This document shows positions 1-6,137 of a stretch of DNA of 9,283 nucleotides, piece after piece. Within the stretch, counting starts at the first letter, position 1. The number at the start of each line of letters is the position of its first letter. A program made the translations under genes and the position numbers. The stretch covers positions 1-9,283 of the forward strand of contig SLSM01000385.1 in assembly GCA_007130445.1 (NCBI GenBank), given 5' to 3'. The DNA comes from Trueperaceae bacterium (GTDB lineage Bacteria > Deinococcota > Deinococci > Deinococcales > Trueperaceae). The notes beneath the pieces were generated by a model. It worked only from the letters and a program-made list of their open reading frames with translations, searched no databases and had not been told where the DNA came from.

Positions 1-246
1 GAGACCACCATGGGGATCGTCGCCGAGCCCGAGTACCAGCGCGCCATCAGATGGACGCGCGGTATCCCGCAGTTCGAGCTCGGACACCGCGAGCGCGTGG
101 CGACCGCCCGGCGCGCCCTCGCTCAGGCGCGCCCGAACGCGCGGCTGGCCGGCAACTACCTCGACGGCGTCGGTCTCAACGACGCGGTCCGCACGGCCGA
201 GATGGCGGTCCGGAGCCTGCTGCCGCCGGGGCCGGAGGCGTCCTGA
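1..246 (+). CDS. hemG: Protoporphyrinogen oxidase, C-terminal part (5' end outside window)
   Basis: The reading frame is open from base 1 and gives the last 81 residues before a TGA. The end of an FAD-dependent protoporphyrinogen oxidase (HemG/HemY type) is recognisable: the YQRAI..W..GIPQFELGH segment, followed by GNYLDGVGLNDAV, the C-terminal motif that closes the FAD site in this flavin amine-oxidase-like family. The enzyme oxidises protoporphyrinogen IX (or coproporphyrinogen III in the coproporphyrin-dependent branch) late in heme synthesis. Which branch applies cannot be told from this piece. An ATG at 10 lies inside the conserved segment and is not the true start. The stop overlaps the probable CTG start of the next gene (CTGA), so the two are probably co-transcribed and translationally coupled. 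The family call is fairly sure; the exact substrate is not. Confidence 0.85.
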   Translation, partial: ETTMGIVAEPEYQRAIRWTRGIPQFELGHRERVATARRALAQARPNARLAGNYLDGVGLNDAVRTAEMAVRSLLPPGPEAS

Positions 247-1187
247 AGCGCGGCGCTCCCCGGCGCACCCATGGCACGACCGCGATCTACACGCTGCTCG
301 CGCTGATCGCCTTCGCCGCCAACTCGCTCCTCGCGCGCGCCGCGATCGATCCCGGCGCGGGGGGTCAAGCGATCGGACCCGTCGCCTTCACGGCGCTGCG
401 CCTCGCCGCCGGCGCGCTCGTCCTGGCGCCCTGGTGGATGCGCCGGCGACCGCCCTGGCGCTCGCGCGCCTGGGCCGGTCCGCTGTTGCTCACGGCGTAC
501 GCGCTCCCCTTCGCGCTGGCATACGTGGGGCTGGGCGCGGCCGTCGGTGCGCTGCTGCTCTTCGGCGCCGTGCAGGCCACCATGCTGCTCGCCGGCCGGT
601 TGGCCGGAGAGCGCCTGGGGATCCGCGGCGCGCTCGCCCTCGCGGGAGCGCTCGGCGGCATCGCGTTGCTGGTGCTTCCGGGAGCCGCCGCGGCACTCGG
701 TGCGTCGGTGCCGATCGCCGCGGAGCCCGGCGTGGCCGCCGGCCCGGTCGGTGTCCCCGTGCTGGCCGCACTGCTGATGCTCGCCTCTGGCGCCGCGTGG
801 GGCGCGTACTCGCTCATGGGCCGCGGCGCGGGCGACCCGGTGGCCGCGACGGCGCAGGCCTTCGGTTGGTCGCTGCCCGCCGCACTCGTGTTGGCGCTGT
901 GGCCTGGCGCCTGGGAGGGTGTTCGGCCGGCGGGGATCGCCCTCGCGGTCACCAGCGGTGCTCTCACGTCGGGGCTCGGCTACCTGGTCTGGTACCGGGC
1001 GCTGCCCGGCCTCACCCGCACCTCGGCGTCGGTGGTGCAACTGCTCGTGCCGGTGGTGGCGGCGTTCGGGGCGGTGGCGTTCCTGGGCGAGACGATCACG
1101 CTGCGCCTCGCGCTCGCGGCGGCGCTGGTGTTGGGCGGGGTCGGGACCGTGGTCGTGGGTCAGGCGTCCCCACGGCGCGCGCCGTGA
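243..1187 (+). CDS. DMT-superfamily (EamA-type) inner-membrane transporter
   Basis: This is a 314-residue, very hydrophobic protein with about ten predicted membrane segments in two EamA halves, the usual length for the family. The second half carries the typical ending: LGYLVWYRAL, then TSASVVQLLVPVVAA and FLGETITLRLALAAALVLGG. Substrates of this family are metabolites or drugs and cannot be read from sequence. The start is unusual. The first membrane segment begins at about residue 14 (AIYTLLALIAF), and there is no in-frame ATG, GTG or TTG between the upstream gene's end and that helix. The CTG at 243 overlaps the TGA of the hemG-like gene and has GGAGG at 234-238, four bases upstream. A longer frame to an ATG at 51 exists but would lie inside hemG and add an Arg-rich non-membrane leader, so I reject it. 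Family confident, start moderate. Confidence 0.85.
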   Translation: MKRGAPRRTHGTTAIYTLLALIAFAANSLLARAAIDPGAGGQAIGPVAFTALRLAAGALVLAPWWMRRRPPWRSRAWAGPLLLTAYALPFALAYVGLGAAVGALLLFGAVQATMLLAGRLAGERLGIRGALALAGALGGIALLVLPGAAAALGASVPIAAEPGVAAGPVGVPVLAALLMLASGAAWGAYSLMGRGAGDPVAATAQAFGWSLPAALVLALWPGAWEGVRPAGIALAVTSGALTSGLGYLVWYRALPGLTRTSASVVQLLVPVVAAFGAVAFLGETITLRLALAAALVLGGVGTVVVGQASPRRAP

Positions 1188-1203
1188 TCCCGCCACGGTG
1201 GAC

Positions 1204-1213
1204 CGAGCGCTCG
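1204..1213. repeat. 10-bp palindrome after the DMT transporter gene
   Basis: CGAGCGCTCG is a perfect palindrome 16 bases after the DMT stop. It has no loop and no following T-run, so it is a poor terminator. It may be chance in GC-rich DNA. Confidence 0.3.
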
Positions 1214-1252
1214 TCGACCGACCAGCCCCGCACACCGCTCCACTGATCGCTC

Positions 1253-1279
1253 GACCGCTGGTACCCTGGTCCAGCGGTC
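1253..1279. promoter_or_regulatory. Perfect 9+9 bp inverted repeat, candidate operator or RNA hairpin
   Basis: GACCGCTGG at 1253-1261 is exactly repeated in inverted form as CCAGCGGTC at 1271-1279, with a 9-base centre TACCCTGGT. The centre contains the only promoter-like hexamer in this gap (TACCCT, 1262-1267). A repressor bound to the dyad would therefore cover the -10 box. If transcribed from upstream, the same bases would form a 9-bp hairpin with a 9-base loop. No T-run follows, which argues against a simple intrinsic terminator. The inverted repeat is seen directly; its role is inference. Confidence 0.55.
1259..1267 (+). promoter_or_regulatory. Candidate extended -10 element ahead of the MFS gene
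   Basis: TGgTACCCT fits an extended -10 box (TGn followed by TAnnnT). No convincing -35 hexamer lies 16 to 18 bases upstream. Transcription would begin near 1274, about 25 bases before the first leader ORF. Weak on its own, but its place in the centre of the perfect dyad adds some weight. Confidence 0.3.
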
Positions 1280-1299
1280 TTGCCAGAGGGAGCCCCACC

Positions 1300-1374
1300 G
1301 TGCCGATCGACGACTGCGACGACCGGTCGTGCCCAATGGAGGCTGGCGTCACCGAGTGGCGCTCCGAGGGATGA
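1300..1374 (+). CDS. Possible 24-residue leader peptide with a Cys pair
   Basis: This short frame starts at GTG 1300 and has GAGG at 1286-1289 (within AGAGGGAG), about 10 bases upstream. It encodes 24 residues, beginning MPIDDCDDRSC and ending EWRSEG. It is acidic at the N-terminus and holds two cysteines (residues 6 and 11). Its TGA overlaps the ATG of a seven-codon frame at 1371, which in turn overlaps the MFS start. The MFS start has no well-spaced Shine-Dalgarno of its own, so translation through this frame could deliver ribosomes to it. I do not recognise the peptide. In DNA this GC-rich, short frames arise easily by chance, so it is a candidate only. Confidence 0.3.
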   Translation: MPIDDCDDRSCPMEAGVTEWRSEG

Positions 1375-1391
1375 GACGCCCGCAGCGATGA
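1371..1391 (+). CDS. Possible six-residue leader peptide MRRPQR
   Basis: ATG 1371 overlaps the stop of the preceding leader frame (ATGA). This frame's own stop at 1389-1391 overlaps the MFS start ATG at 1388 (ATGA again). The peptide MRRPQR holds three arginines and a proline, and one arginine codon is AGA, expected to be rare at this GC. GAGGG ends directly against the ATG (1366-1370), too close for a normal Shine-Dalgarno, so initiation would depend on coupling. Chance occurrence is quite possible. Confidence 0.2.
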   Translation: MRRPQR

Positions 1392-2539
1392 CTGACGCGG
1401 CCGTCACTGACGAGCGCGGCCGAGGCGGGCTGCCAGGCGCGTTCTGGCTCCTCGCTCTCATCAACCTGCTCGTCGGCGGGATGGTGGGGCTGGAGCGGAC
1501 CGTCGTGCCCGCGCTCGGCGCCGAGGTGTTCGGCGTGGCGCAAGGCGGCGCGCTCGCCGCGTTCGTCATCAGCTTCGGTGCGTCGAAGGCCGTGTTCAAC
1601 CTCTTCGCGGGAGCCCTGGCCGACCGCATCGGCCGACGCCGCGTCCTGCTCGTCGGCTGGCTGCTCGGGCTGCCGGTGCCGCTGCTCCTGATCTGGGCGC
1701 CGTCGTGGTCGTGGGTGATCGCGGCGAACGTCCTGCTGGGCGTCAACCAAGCGCTCACCTGGTCGATGACCGTGAACATGATGGTCGACCTCGCGCCGGC
1801 CTCCAGGCGCGGCCTCGCCGCAGGCGTGAACGAGTTCGCGGGGTACCTGGGCGTCAGCCTGCTCGCGTTCCTCACGGGGCTCGTGGCCGCGACGGCCGGC
1901 CTGAGGCCCGAGCCCTTCTACCTCGGCATCGGCGTCAGCGTGCTGGGCCTGCTGCTCAGCCTGCTGGTGCCCGAGACGGCGCCCGCCTCCCGAGGGGCAC
2001 GGCTGGGCTGGGTCCGGGGCGTCGGTGTCCCCAGCCTGCTCGGCGGCGCGACCAACCTCAAGGACGGCCTCGTGTGGATCGCGCTGCCGCTGATCATGGC
2101 AGCGAGAGGGTACGACCTTGCCCAGGTCGGCCTCGTCGCCGGCACCTACCCGCTCGTTTGGGCAGCTGGGCAAGTGGTGTTCGGTCCGCTCTCGGACACC
2201 GTCGGGCGGCGCCGCGTGGTGCTCCCCGGCATGCTGCTGCAGGGGGTCGGCCTGGTGCTGCTGGGTCTCGCGCCGAACCTGGCGGCGCTCCTCGGAGCAG
2301 CCGTGGTGCTCGGGCTCGGCACGGGCATGGTGTACCCGACGCTGATCGCCGCCGTCGCCGATCGGGTCCCGAGCGGCTCCAGGGCCACCGCGCTGGGGGT
2401 GTACCGCTTCGTACGCGACGGTGGCTACGCGCTCGGCGCGATCGTCGCAGCCGTCGGCTTCGGCGCGCTGCCGAGCGCCATCGTTGGCGTCGGCGTGGCG
2501 CTGTTCGTCCTCACCGTCGCGACGTGGAACGAGATCTGA
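1388..2539 (+). CDS. Major facilitator superfamily (MFS) transporter
   Basis: This is a 383-residue protein with about twelve hydrophobic segments, somewhat short but normal for a compact 12-TM MFS member. The signature loop (motif A) is seen twice as expected: GALADRIGRRR at about residues 75-85 in the N-terminal half, and GPLSDTVGRRR in the C-terminal half. It sits in the inner membrane and most likely exports drugs or small metabolites; the substrate cannot be read from sequence. I chose ATG 1388 because it lies about 18 residues before the first membrane helix and overlaps a short leader-frame stop. A TTG at 1280 would add 36 residues without membrane character. No well-spaced Shine-Dalgarno precedes 1388 (GAGGG at 1366-1370 is 17 bases away). 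The stop is 6 bases from the convergent M42 gene. Confidence 0.88.
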   Translation: MTDAAVTDERGRGGLPGAFWLLALINLLVGGMVGLERTVVPALGAEVFGVAQGGALAAFVISFGASKAVFNLFAGALADRIGRRRVLLVGWLLGLPVPLLLIWAPSWSWVIAANVLLGVNQALTWSMTVNMMVDLAPASRRGLAAGVNEFAGYLGVSLLAFLTGLVAATAGLRPEPFYLGIGVSVLGLLLSLLVPETAPASRGARLGWVRGVGVPSLLGGATNLKDGLVWIALPLIMAARGYDLAQVGLVAGTYPLVWAAGQVVFGPLSDTVGRRRVVLPGMLLQGVGLVLLGLAPNLAALLGAAVVLGLGTGMVYPTLIAAVADRVPSGSRATALGVYRFVRDGGYALGAIVAAVGFGALPSAIVGVGVALFVLTVATWNEI

Positions 2540-2545
2540 GGCGCG

Positions 2546-3625
2546 TCACCCCTCGTCGAGGAAGCCGAACGCCGGGAGAGCGCCCATCGACGCCACCACG
2601 GCGCGCAGCAGCGTCAACGCCGCCTCGGCGTCGCGCATGTCGGCGACCTCCACGGGCGAGTGCGAGTAGCGGCGCGGCAGGCAGAGCGACGCGGCAGGCA
2701 CGCCGTGGCCCGACCAGGCGATCGCGGCGGCGTCGTTGTTGCCGCCGGCGAAGACCGCCTCTTGCAACGCTACGCCCTGCGCTTCGGCCAAGCGAAGCAG
2801 GTAGCGCCGAACGCCCTGGTGCACGAGGAAGCCGCGCCCACCGGCGCCGGCCGCGACCTGCAGGACCGGTCCCGCGCCGATCGCGACGTCGAGGTCGCGC
2901 TTGCGGTCCAGGTCCGGCGTGTCGCCGCTCGGCATGGTGTCGAGTGCCACGGCCAGGTCGGGCTGCCAGCGCGTGCCGGCGACGCCGGCGCCCTTGAGGC
3001 CGACCTCCTCCTGGCTCGTGAACGCGGCGACGAGCGTGCCCGCGGGCGGTGGGCCTTCCTCGAGGAGCTGCGCCAGGACGGCGCAGCCGAGCCGGTCGTC
3101 GATCGCCTTGCCGACGACGAGGTTCCCGTGGTGGCCGAACGTCCGCACCTCGCTGACGAACGAGAGCGGGTCGCCGACCGCGATCCCCATGGCCGCCACG
3201 GATGCGGCGGACGCGGCGCCTACGTCGACGTACGTGTCCCGCACGGCCGGCGCGCTGGATCGCTCTGCGGCGCTCTGGTAGTGCCCCGCCTTCACGCCGA
3301 CCACGCCGAGGTGCCCGCGCACGCGCACCAGCCGGGCAGGGAGCGTTGAGGGGATGACGCCGCCGATCGTCTCTATCCGCAGGAAGCCGTCGGGTTCGAC
3401 CGCCTTGACCATGAGGCCGATCTCGTCGGTGTGGGCGGCGATCATCACGGTTGGACCGTCTTGGTCGCCGCGACGCACGGCGTACAGGTTGCCCACGGCG
3501 TCGACGGTGACCTCGTCGCACACGCTCTCGAGGGCGCCCTGCAGGTGGCGGACCAGCGGTGCTTCGTGGCCGGCGACGGCGTCGATGGCGGCGAGTTCGG
3601 TGAGGCGCTCCAATAGGCTCGGCAT
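2546..3625 (-). CDS. M42-family metallo-aminopeptidase (glutamyl aminopeptidase / endoglucanase-M-like)
   Basis: A 359-residue cytosolic dinuclear metal aminopeptidase, the normal length for family M42, whose members form large dodecameric shells that trim peptides. All expected catalytic and metal positions are visible: H65 and D67 in AAHTDEIG, the bridging D176 in GKAIDDRLG, the general base E206 and ligand E207 in SQEEVGLKG, D229 in ALDT, and H322 in YSHSP. The protein should therefore be active; substrate preference is not predictable. The start (CAT at 3623-3625) is placed at MPSLLERLTELAAIDAVAGHE, where family members normally begin. A longer open frame to 3937 is Arg-rich and overlaps thpR. 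No good Shine-Dalgarno precedes the start, and a GATGAT hexamer ends 6 bases before it, so a leaderless mRNA is possible. It is convergent with the MFS gene and divergent from thpR. Confidence 0.93.
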   Translation of the reverse strand: MPSLLERLTELAAIDAVAGHEAPLVRHLQGALESVCDEVTVDAVGNLYAVRRGDQDGPTVMIAAHTDEIGLMVKAVEPDGFLRIETIGGVIPSTLPARLVRVRGHLGVVGVKAGHYQSAAERSSAPAVRDTYVDVGAASAASVAAMGIAVGDPLSFVSEVRTFGHHGNLVVGKAIDDRLGCAVLAQLLEEGPPPAGTLVAAFTSQEEVGLKGAGVAGTRWQPDLAVALDTMPSGDTPDLDRKRDLDVAIGAGPVLQVAAGAGGRGFLVHQGVRRYLLRLAEAQGVALQEAVFAGGNNDAAAIAWSGHGVPAASLCLPRRYSHSPVEVADMRDAEAALTLLRAVVASMGALPAFGFLDEG

Positions 3626-3631
3626 GGCGGG

Positions 3632-3637
3632 ATCATC
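3632..3637 (-). promoter_or_regulatory. Candidate -10 box for a leaderless M42 transcript
   Basis: Read on the minus strand, TGCGATGAT precedes the start codon. The GATGAT hexamer ends exactly 6 bases before the ATG, which would place the transcription start at or near the start codon. Leaderless genes with a -10 box at this distance are well known in Deinococcus. The hexamer has G instead of T in first place, and no -35 is clear. Confidence 0.25.
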
Positions 3638-3666
3638 GCACGTGCCCCCAGGCGCCTCGTTCCATG

Positions 3667-3672
3667 CACGAT
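3667..3672 (+). promoter_or_regulatory. Candidate -10 box for thpR
   Basis: TGCACGAT on the plus strand contains the hexamer CACGAT, which ends 6 bases before ATG 3679. This mirrors the arrangement on the divergent M42 gene. It matches only the A and final T of the -10 consensus, and no clear -35 is seen. GGAGG at 3673-3677 is one base from the ATG, too close to act as a normal Shine-Dalgarno, which also favours a leaderless start. Confidence 0.22.
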
Positions 3673-3678
3673 GGAGGC

Positions 3679-4248
3679 ATGACACCGACCCGGACGTTCG
3701 TGGCGATCGCGCTGCCGGAGCAGGTGCGCGCTGCCATCGGCTCCTTCGCCGCGCGCGGTCGACGCGAGGGTCCGGCGGGCCTGCGCTGGGCGAACGCGCG
3801 CCAGGCTCACCTGACGCTGGCGTTCCTCGGCGACCTCGACGCCGAGGAGCTGCAGCGCGTGCAGTCGTGCGTCCGAGCCGTCGCTCGGCGGTGTGCGCCC
3901 TTCCCGGGCGAGCTGCGGGGCGCCGGCGCGTTCCCACGCGCCGACGCGGCGCGCGTGCTCTGGCTCGGCTGGGGATCGGGCGCTGCCGCGGTCTCCTCCG
4001 CCCACGTGGCCTTGCGGGAGGCGCTGACGGGCGCCGGCGTGGCGCTGGAGGCGAGGCGCTTCACGCCCCACGTGACCCTCGCGCGGGCCCGGGCGCCGCT
4101 CGACCTGCGAGCACTCGTCGCCGACCTGCACACGTGGCGGAGCGAGCCATGGACTGTCTCGGCGTTCGACGTGATGGCCAGCCGGCTGACGACGACCGGC
4201 GCGGAGCACGTGCGGCTCGAGCGATGCACGGTGGGTCCGGCCGGATAG
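3679..4248 (+). CDS. thpR: RNA 2',3'-cyclic phosphodiesterase (2H family, LigT/ThpR)
   Basis: A 189-residue cytosolic 2H phosphoesterase, close to the usual length of about 180-190. The two catalytic HxT motifs are intact: HLT at residues 44-46 within AHLTLAFLG, and HVT at 131-133 within PHVTLARAR. The N-terminus TRTFVAIALPE matches the family opening. These enzymes hydrolyse RNA 2',3'-cyclic phosphate ends to 2'-phosphate and ligate 2'-5' tRNA halves in vitro; the cell role is poorly known. Two starts are possible: ATG 3664 (five residues longer) and ATG 3679. I favour 3679, which gives the normal short lead-in to FVAI and lies 6 bases after a -10-like hexamer. Divergent from the M42 peptidase, followed after 20 bases by a strong hairpin, so probably a single-gene transcript. 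Confidence 0.93.
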   Translation: MTPTRTFVAIALPEQVRAAIGSFAARGRREGPAGLRWANARQAHLTLAFLGDLDAEELQRVQSCVRAVARRCAPFPGELRGAGAFPRADAARVLWLGWGSGAAAVSSAHVALREALTGAGVALEARRFTPHVTLARARAPLDLRALVADLHTWRSEPWTVSAFDVMASRLTTTGAEHVRLERCTVGPAG

Positions 4249-4267
4249 CGCGCCCTCGCTGCCGCCC

Positions 4268-4289
4268 TGGCGACGCCGTGGCGACGCCA
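4268..4289 (+). terminator. Hairpin after thpR, possible terminator
   Basis: Two direct copies of TGGCGACGCC (4268-4277 and 4279-4288) are arranged so that TGGCG pairs with CGCCA (4285-4289), then an A-A mismatch, then an inner CGC/GCG stem with a CGTG loop. The hairpin begins 20 bases after the thpR stop. No T-run follows, so if it terminates transcription it would need help or act as a 3' end stabiliser. Confidence 0.35.
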
Positions 4290-4399
4290 CCTGGTCGCAC
4301 GGCGCTGCCGTGAGGCCGCCGCGTCCTACACCCGAGAGCATATGAGTACGCGACCCGAATGTCCCTTCGCGCTCCCTCCGTGTCGGCCTAATCTTGAGT

Positions 4400-4430
4400 C
4401 GATCGCTCGGTATTGTGCCGTTGGTGATCG
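4400..4430. promoter_or_regulatory. Imperfect dyad over a candidate -10 box ahead of the metal-uptake operon
   Basis: CGATC (4400-4404) and GATCG (4426-4430) are inverted, as are CGG (4408-4410) and CCG (4418-4420), centred within one base of each other. The centre holds TATTGT (4411-4416), the best -10-like hexamer in this gap, which would start a transcript near 4423. A -35 at the right distance is not clear (CTAATC at 4388-4393 is poor). A second -10-like hexamer, TAATCT, lies at 4389-4394. The dyad could be an operator for a metal sensor, but it does not match a Fur, Zur or MntR box that I recognise. Confidence 0.3.
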
Positions 4431-4442
4431 GAGAGGGTCCCC

Positions 4443-5360
4443 ATGCGCCGATCCGCGTTTCGCGCCGCCGACACCGTCCTCGCGCTCGTTCTCGCGGCCC
4501 TCCTCGCGACTGCGGCGTCCGCGCACGCCGCCGCTCCTTCGCTGAGCGTCGTCGCCACCACCGGGCACATCGGCGACGCGCTGGCCAACGTGGCGCCCGA
4601 CCTCGACGTCTTCGTCCTGGTCGGTCCCGGCCTCGACCCGCACACCTACGAGGCCAGCACCCGCGACATCCAACGCCTGCGCTCCGCCGACCTCGTGTTC
4701 TGGAACGCGCTCGACCTCGAGGCGCAGATGGACCGGCAGATCCGCAGTCTCGGTGCACGCCAGGTACCGCTGGGCGAGCGCGTCCCGGAGGAACTCCTCC
4801 TGTCCTTCGAAGGCGCCATCGACCCACACGTCTGGAACAGCACCGAGATCTGGTCGCTCGTGGTGCAGGTCATCGCCGACGAGCTCGCCGCGCGCCTTCC
4901 CGAGCGGGCCGACGAGTTCCGCGCCAACGCCGCCGCCTACCTCGCCGAGATCGCGAGCGCGGACGCCTACGCCCGCGAACGGCTCGCCGCCATCCCAACC
5001 GGGCGCCGCTACCTGGCCTCGGGCCACGACGCGTTCAACTACCTCGCCGCCGCCTACGGCATGCAGGCCCTGGCGATCGAGGGCATCAGCACCGCCGACG
5101 AGGCCAGCATCCAGGACCTGCGCGAGCTCGCCGACCTCATCGCCAGCGAGCGCGTGCCGGTGATCTTCTACGAGAACATCACCGACCGCCAGGCCACCGA
5201 CGCGCTGCGCGAGGCCGTTCAGGCGCGCGGTTGGGACGTCCGCATCGCCGACCAGACCCTCTACTCCGACTCGCTCGGCGACGCTCCGCCGCTCGACACC
5301 TACCTCGGCACCTTCCGCCACAACGTCGACGCCATCGCGGAAGCGCTGGGCGTCGAATGA
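4443..5360 (+). CDS. Mn/Zn ABC transporter periplasmic binding protein (TroA/ZnuA cluster)
   Basis: A 305-residue cluster-9 solute-binding protein. A Sec signal peptide covers residues 1-29 (Arg-rich start, Ala/Leu core, AHA cleavage site); no lipobox cysteine is present, so it should be soluble in the periplasm. The four metal ligands of the family are visible: H67 in LDPHTYE, H129 in IDPHVWN, H195 in SGHDAFNYL and D276 in LYSDSLG. This H-H-H-D set is that of TroA-type proteins; Mn-specific PsaA/MntC proteins have Glu in the third place. There is no His-rich loop as in many zinc-specific ZnuA. It should deliver Mn(II) or Zn(II) to the adjacent permeases. The start has a good Shine-Dalgarno, GGAGAGGG at 4430-4437, 5 bases upstream. 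The stop overlaps the ATPase start (ATGA). Family call firm, metal undecided. Confidence 0.93.
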   Translation: MRRSAFRAADTVLALVLAALLATAASAHAAAPSLSVVATTGHIGDALANVAPDLDVFVLVGPGLDPHTYEASTRDIQRLRSADLVFWNALDLEAQMDRQIRSLGARQVPLGERVPEELLLSFEGAIDPHVWNSTEIWSLVVQVIADELAARLPERADEFRANAAAYLAEIASADAYARERLAAIPTGRRYLASGHDAFNYLAAAYGMQALAIEGISTADEASIQDLRELADLIASERVPVIFYENITDRQATDALREAVQARGWDVRIADQTLYSDSLGDAPPLDTYLGTFRHNVDAIAEALGVE

Positions 5361-6136
5361 TCGCCACCGGCGCCGCCTGCGGCAGCGCCTGCGAGGCCCG
5401 CTGCCTGTCGGTGGGCTACCGCGAGGCGCTGGTGCTCAAGGACGTCGACTTCGACGTCCCCGCCGGCGTGATCATGGCGATCGTCGGCCCCAACGGCGCC
5501 GGCAAGAGCACGCTCATGAAGGGGCTGCTCGGCCTCGTGGCGCCGACGGCGGGATCGGTCCGCTTCTTCGGCCGCGCCTTCGCCGAGGTTCGCACCCGCA
5601 TCGGCTACATCCCACAACACACCGCGGTCGACTGGGACTTCCCCGCGACCGTGTTCGACGTCGTGCTCATGGGCACCTACGGCTCGCTCGGTTGGTTCCG
5701 CCGACCCGGCAAGCGCGAGCGTGCGAGCAGCTGGGCCGCGCTCGAGCGCACGGCGCTCACGCACCTCGCCCAGCGGCAGATCGGCGAGCTCTCCGGCGGC
5801 GAGCGCCAGCGCGCCTTCCTGGCCCGCGCGCTGGCCCAGGACGCCGAGCTGTACTTCCTGGACGAGCCGCTGCAGGGCGTCGACGCGCTCAGCAAGCACG
5901 CCATCCTCGACGTGATGCGCGACCTGCGCGCCAGCGGGAAGACGCTCGTGATGGTCCACCACGACCCCTCGACGGTGCGCGCCCTGTGCGACTGGGTGGC
6001 GCTCGTGAACAAGGGCATCGTCGCCAGCGGCCCGGTCGAGAGCACCTTCTCCGAGGAGAACGTGCGCCGCACCTACGCACACATCCCGACCGCCGCCTGG
6101 TTCGGCACCAGCGCCCCGAGTCCAGCGAGCGCCTGA
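5357..6136 (+). CDS. Mn/Zn ABC transporter ATP-binding protein (TroB/MntB/ZnuC-like)
   Basis: A 259-residue cytosolic ABC ATPase that powers the adjacent permeases. Motifs are complete: Walker A GPNGAGKS at residues 44-51, Q-loop Q87 in YIPQH, signature LSGGERQ at 145-151, Walker B ELYFLDEP at 164-171, and the H-loop histidine at 202 (VHHD). The segment VDWDFPATVFDVVLMGTYG after the Q-loop is typical of manganese/zinc importers and supports the assignment over other ABC systems. The ATG overlaps the stop of the binding-protein gene. The frame stays open far upstream, but that stretch is a shadow of the binding-protein gene. Odd point: three cysteines at positions 8, 12 and 16 (CX3CX3C) just before the first beta strand, which I do not recall from family members. 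Confidence 0.94.
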   Translation: MIATGAACGSACEARCLSVGYREALVLKDVDFDVPAGVIMAIVGPNGAGKSTLMKGLLGLVAPTAGSVRFFGRAFAEVRTRIGYIPQHTAVDWDFPATVFDVVLMGTYGSLGWFRRPGKRERASSWAALERTALTHLAQRQIGELSGGERQRAFLARALAQDAELYFLDEPLQGVDALSKHAILDVMRDLRASGKTLVMVHHDPSTVRALCDWVALVNKGIVASGPVESTFSEENVRRTYAHIPTAAWFGTSAPSPASA

Positions 6137-6137
6137 C

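Noticed and set aside
156..1352. 398-codon minus-strand open frame across the DMT gene and the following gap
   Set aside because: It is rich in Arg, Gly, Gln and His, with no recognisable domain, and lies opposite a clear membrane protein. In DNA of this GC content stop codons are scarce and long antisense frames are expected.
1280..1387. TTG 1280 as a longer start of the MFS transporter
   Set aside because: The added 36 residues lack membrane or conserved character, and ATG 1388 gives a normal length before the first helix. It cannot be excluded without comparison to relatives.
3626..3937. N-terminal extension of the M42 peptidase
   Set aside because: The extended stretch is Arg/Ala-rich, overlaps thpR on the other strand, and does not resemble the family, which begins near LLERLTEL.
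4268..4288. Tandem TGGCGACGCC copies as a repeat array (CRISPR or variable repeat)
   Set aside because: There are only two copies with an 11-base period and no further units. A hairpin after thpR explains them better.
3445..4827. 460-codon minus-strand open frame crossing the M42 start, thpR and the binding-protein gene
   Set aside because: It overlaps three well-supported genes, has a low-complexity Arg-rich composition and no motif. Its last part is the M42 sequence read in the wrong frame.
4326..5321. 331-codon minus-strand open frame opposite the metal-binding protein gene
   Set aside because: Val/Gly/Glu-rich translation typical of the complement of a GC-rich gene; the plus-strand frame has a signal peptide and all four metal ligands.
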